A DNA stretch of 64,000 nucleotides from Acidobacteriota bacterium (lineage in GTDB: Bacteria; Acidobacteriota; Holophagae; Holophagales; Holophagaceae): the NCBI GenBank assembly GCA_021794095.1, contig JAJYRN010000003.1, positions 1 through 64,000 of the forward strand, given 5' to 3'. Below, piece after piece: positions 63,264 through 64,000 of this stretch. Within the stretch, counting starts at the first letter, position 1. Each line of letters starts with the position of its first letter. The position numbers and the translations under genes are program-made. The notes beneath the pieces were generated by a model. The model saw nothing but the letters and a program-made list of their open reading frames with translations. It made no database searches and had not been told where the DNA came from.

Positions 63264-64000
63264 ATGCCCCGCCCTAAGCAGACCGAGGAACCCGAGCATG
63301 GATGGCCCCTGGGTTGGGCCGCCAGCCTGAGGGAATTCCGGACGTTCCTGGCGGTGGAGCGGGGGCTCTCCCCCCACACCACAGAGGGCTACCTGTCCGA
63401 TCTTGCCCATCTGGCATCCTGGGCCAGCACGGAGAATCTGGCCCCGGGCGAACTGACGCGCGATCACCTCTCGCGGTTCCTGGTCACCCAGCAGGCCCTG
63501 GGGAAGGCCCCCCGGAGTCTGGCGCGGATGAGTTCCAGCGTGCGATCGTTGCTGACCTTTTTGCGCATGGAAGGCGGCAGCGGCGCAGGCCCCGAGGCCG
63601 TGGTGAAGTCTCCCCGTCCGCCACGCATGCTCCCCCGCACCTTGAGCGAACCCCAGGTGGAGGCCCTCCTGGAAGCGCCGGACACGAACACCCCCCTCGG
63701 CATCCGCGACCGGGCCTGGCTGGAACTGCTCTATGCCTCGGGTCTCCGCGTCTCAGAGCTGGCGGGGCTCCCGGCCCTTGGTGTCTTCCTGGACGAGGGC
63801 TTTCTGAAGGTCATGGGCAAGGGCCGCAAGGAGCGGCTGATCCCCTTCGGCGCCAGCGCCGAACACTGGATCCGCGCCTGGCTGGCCTTGCGCTCCGGGT
63901 TCAAGCCGAAGGGGGGCGAACTGTTCGTGGGGCAGCGCGGCGAGCCCCTCAGCCGGCAGCACCTCTGGCGGCTTCTCAAGGGGTATGCGCGGAAAGCAGA
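63264..64000 (+). CDS. Tyrosine recombinase, XerC/XerD type (3' end outside the window)
   Basis: The first 245 codons are present. A core-binding domain (about 15-100, LREFRTFLAVERGLSPHTTE) is followed by the catalytic domain with the first catalytic Arg in LLYASGLRVSEL, the Lys in VMGKGRKERLIPF, and the start of the LSRQHLWRLLK helix before the edge. The HxxR, His/Trp and Tyr parts lie beyond 64000. Spacing and motifs match chromosome-dimer-resolving Xer proteins rather than phage integrases, but XerC and XerD cannot be told apart here. It is divergent from acpP. Confidence 0.88.
   Translation, partial: MPRPKQTEEPEHGWPLGWAASLREFRTFLAVERGLSPHTTEGYLSDLAHLASWASTENLAPGELTRDHLSRFLVTQQALGKAPRSLARMSSSVRSLLTFLRMEGGSGAGPEAVVKSPRPPRMLPRTLSEPQVEALLEAPDTNTPLGIRDRAWLELLYASGLRVSELAGLPALGVFLDEGFLKVMGKGRKERLIPFGASAEHWIRAWLALRSGFKPKGGELFVGQRGEPLSRQHLWRLLKGYARKA

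Overview
The window is GC-rich (roughly two thirds G+C), densely coded chromosomal DNA. I read it as an acidobacterium close to the Holophagaceae/Geothrix group. This is inference from gene content: futalosine-route menaquinone (mqnE), a fused ftcD, a hexameric-type NADP glutamate dehydrogenase, malic enzyme fused to a phosphotransacetylase-like domain, many multi-domain sensor kinases, and secreted BNR/sortilin-type and peptidase S15/M64 proteins. No tRNA, rRNA, CRISPR array, prophage or complete IS element was seen.

Layout. 1-4.4 kb (minus): CHASE2 histidine kinase, NtrC-type regulator and FecR protein in a coupled operon, followed by a lipoprotein preceded by a sigma-54-like promoter. 4.5-8.0 kb (plus): a lipoprotein and a large collagen-like/seven-bladed-propeller exported protein. 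8.1-17.3 kb: ftcD, a sortilin-like exported protein, coaBC with a possible ECF-permease remnant behind it, queE and a CocE-type hydrolase. 17.3-21.6 kb: a phosphorelay cluster of hybrid kinase, Rcp1-like regulator and a kinase with a CxxCH sensor domain. 21.7-26.3 kb: an SDR enzyme, divergent from a PDZ-membrane-SpoIIE phosphatase operon. 26.3-30.1 kb: a photoactive-yellow-protein homologue, one copy of a MITE-like element, and malic enzyme. 30.1-36.4 kb: YheT-like hydrolase, cysteine desulfurase, AlaX-type editing protein, rarA and a soluble chemotaxis transducer. 36.5-38.7 kb: pirin preceded by a pirin-like 36-codon ORF, a universal stress protein, the second (inverted) MITE copy, and rpoZ. 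38.8-43.4 kb: a TetR-HlyD-ABC-ABC-permease exporter operon. 43.5-48.6 kb: mqnE, an FHA-GAF protein with an unusual kinase layout, yhbY and an M64 peptidase. 48.7-54.6 kb: a tripartite RND efflux operon. 54.6-64 kb: uvrB with a duplicated 3' end, gdhA, a REC-like/PEP-synthase-like protein, fabF, acpP and the start of a tyrosine recombinase.

How genes work together. The window is dominated by signal transduction and export. The first operon looks self-contained: a membrane sensor, a sigma-54 activator, a periplasmic FecR protein, and a candidate sigma-54 target next door. Two efflux systems are complete, apart from an outer-membrane partner for the first. The most unusual items are the PYP homologue with an N-terminal zinc-ribbon-like segment, a pair of about 97% identical inverted MITE-like repeats, and a 28-30 nt palindromic element. 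That element occurs both inside one MITE copy and at a partial duplication of the uvrB 3' end. Two proteins have kinase/ATP-grasp domain architectures that I cannot match to a named family.
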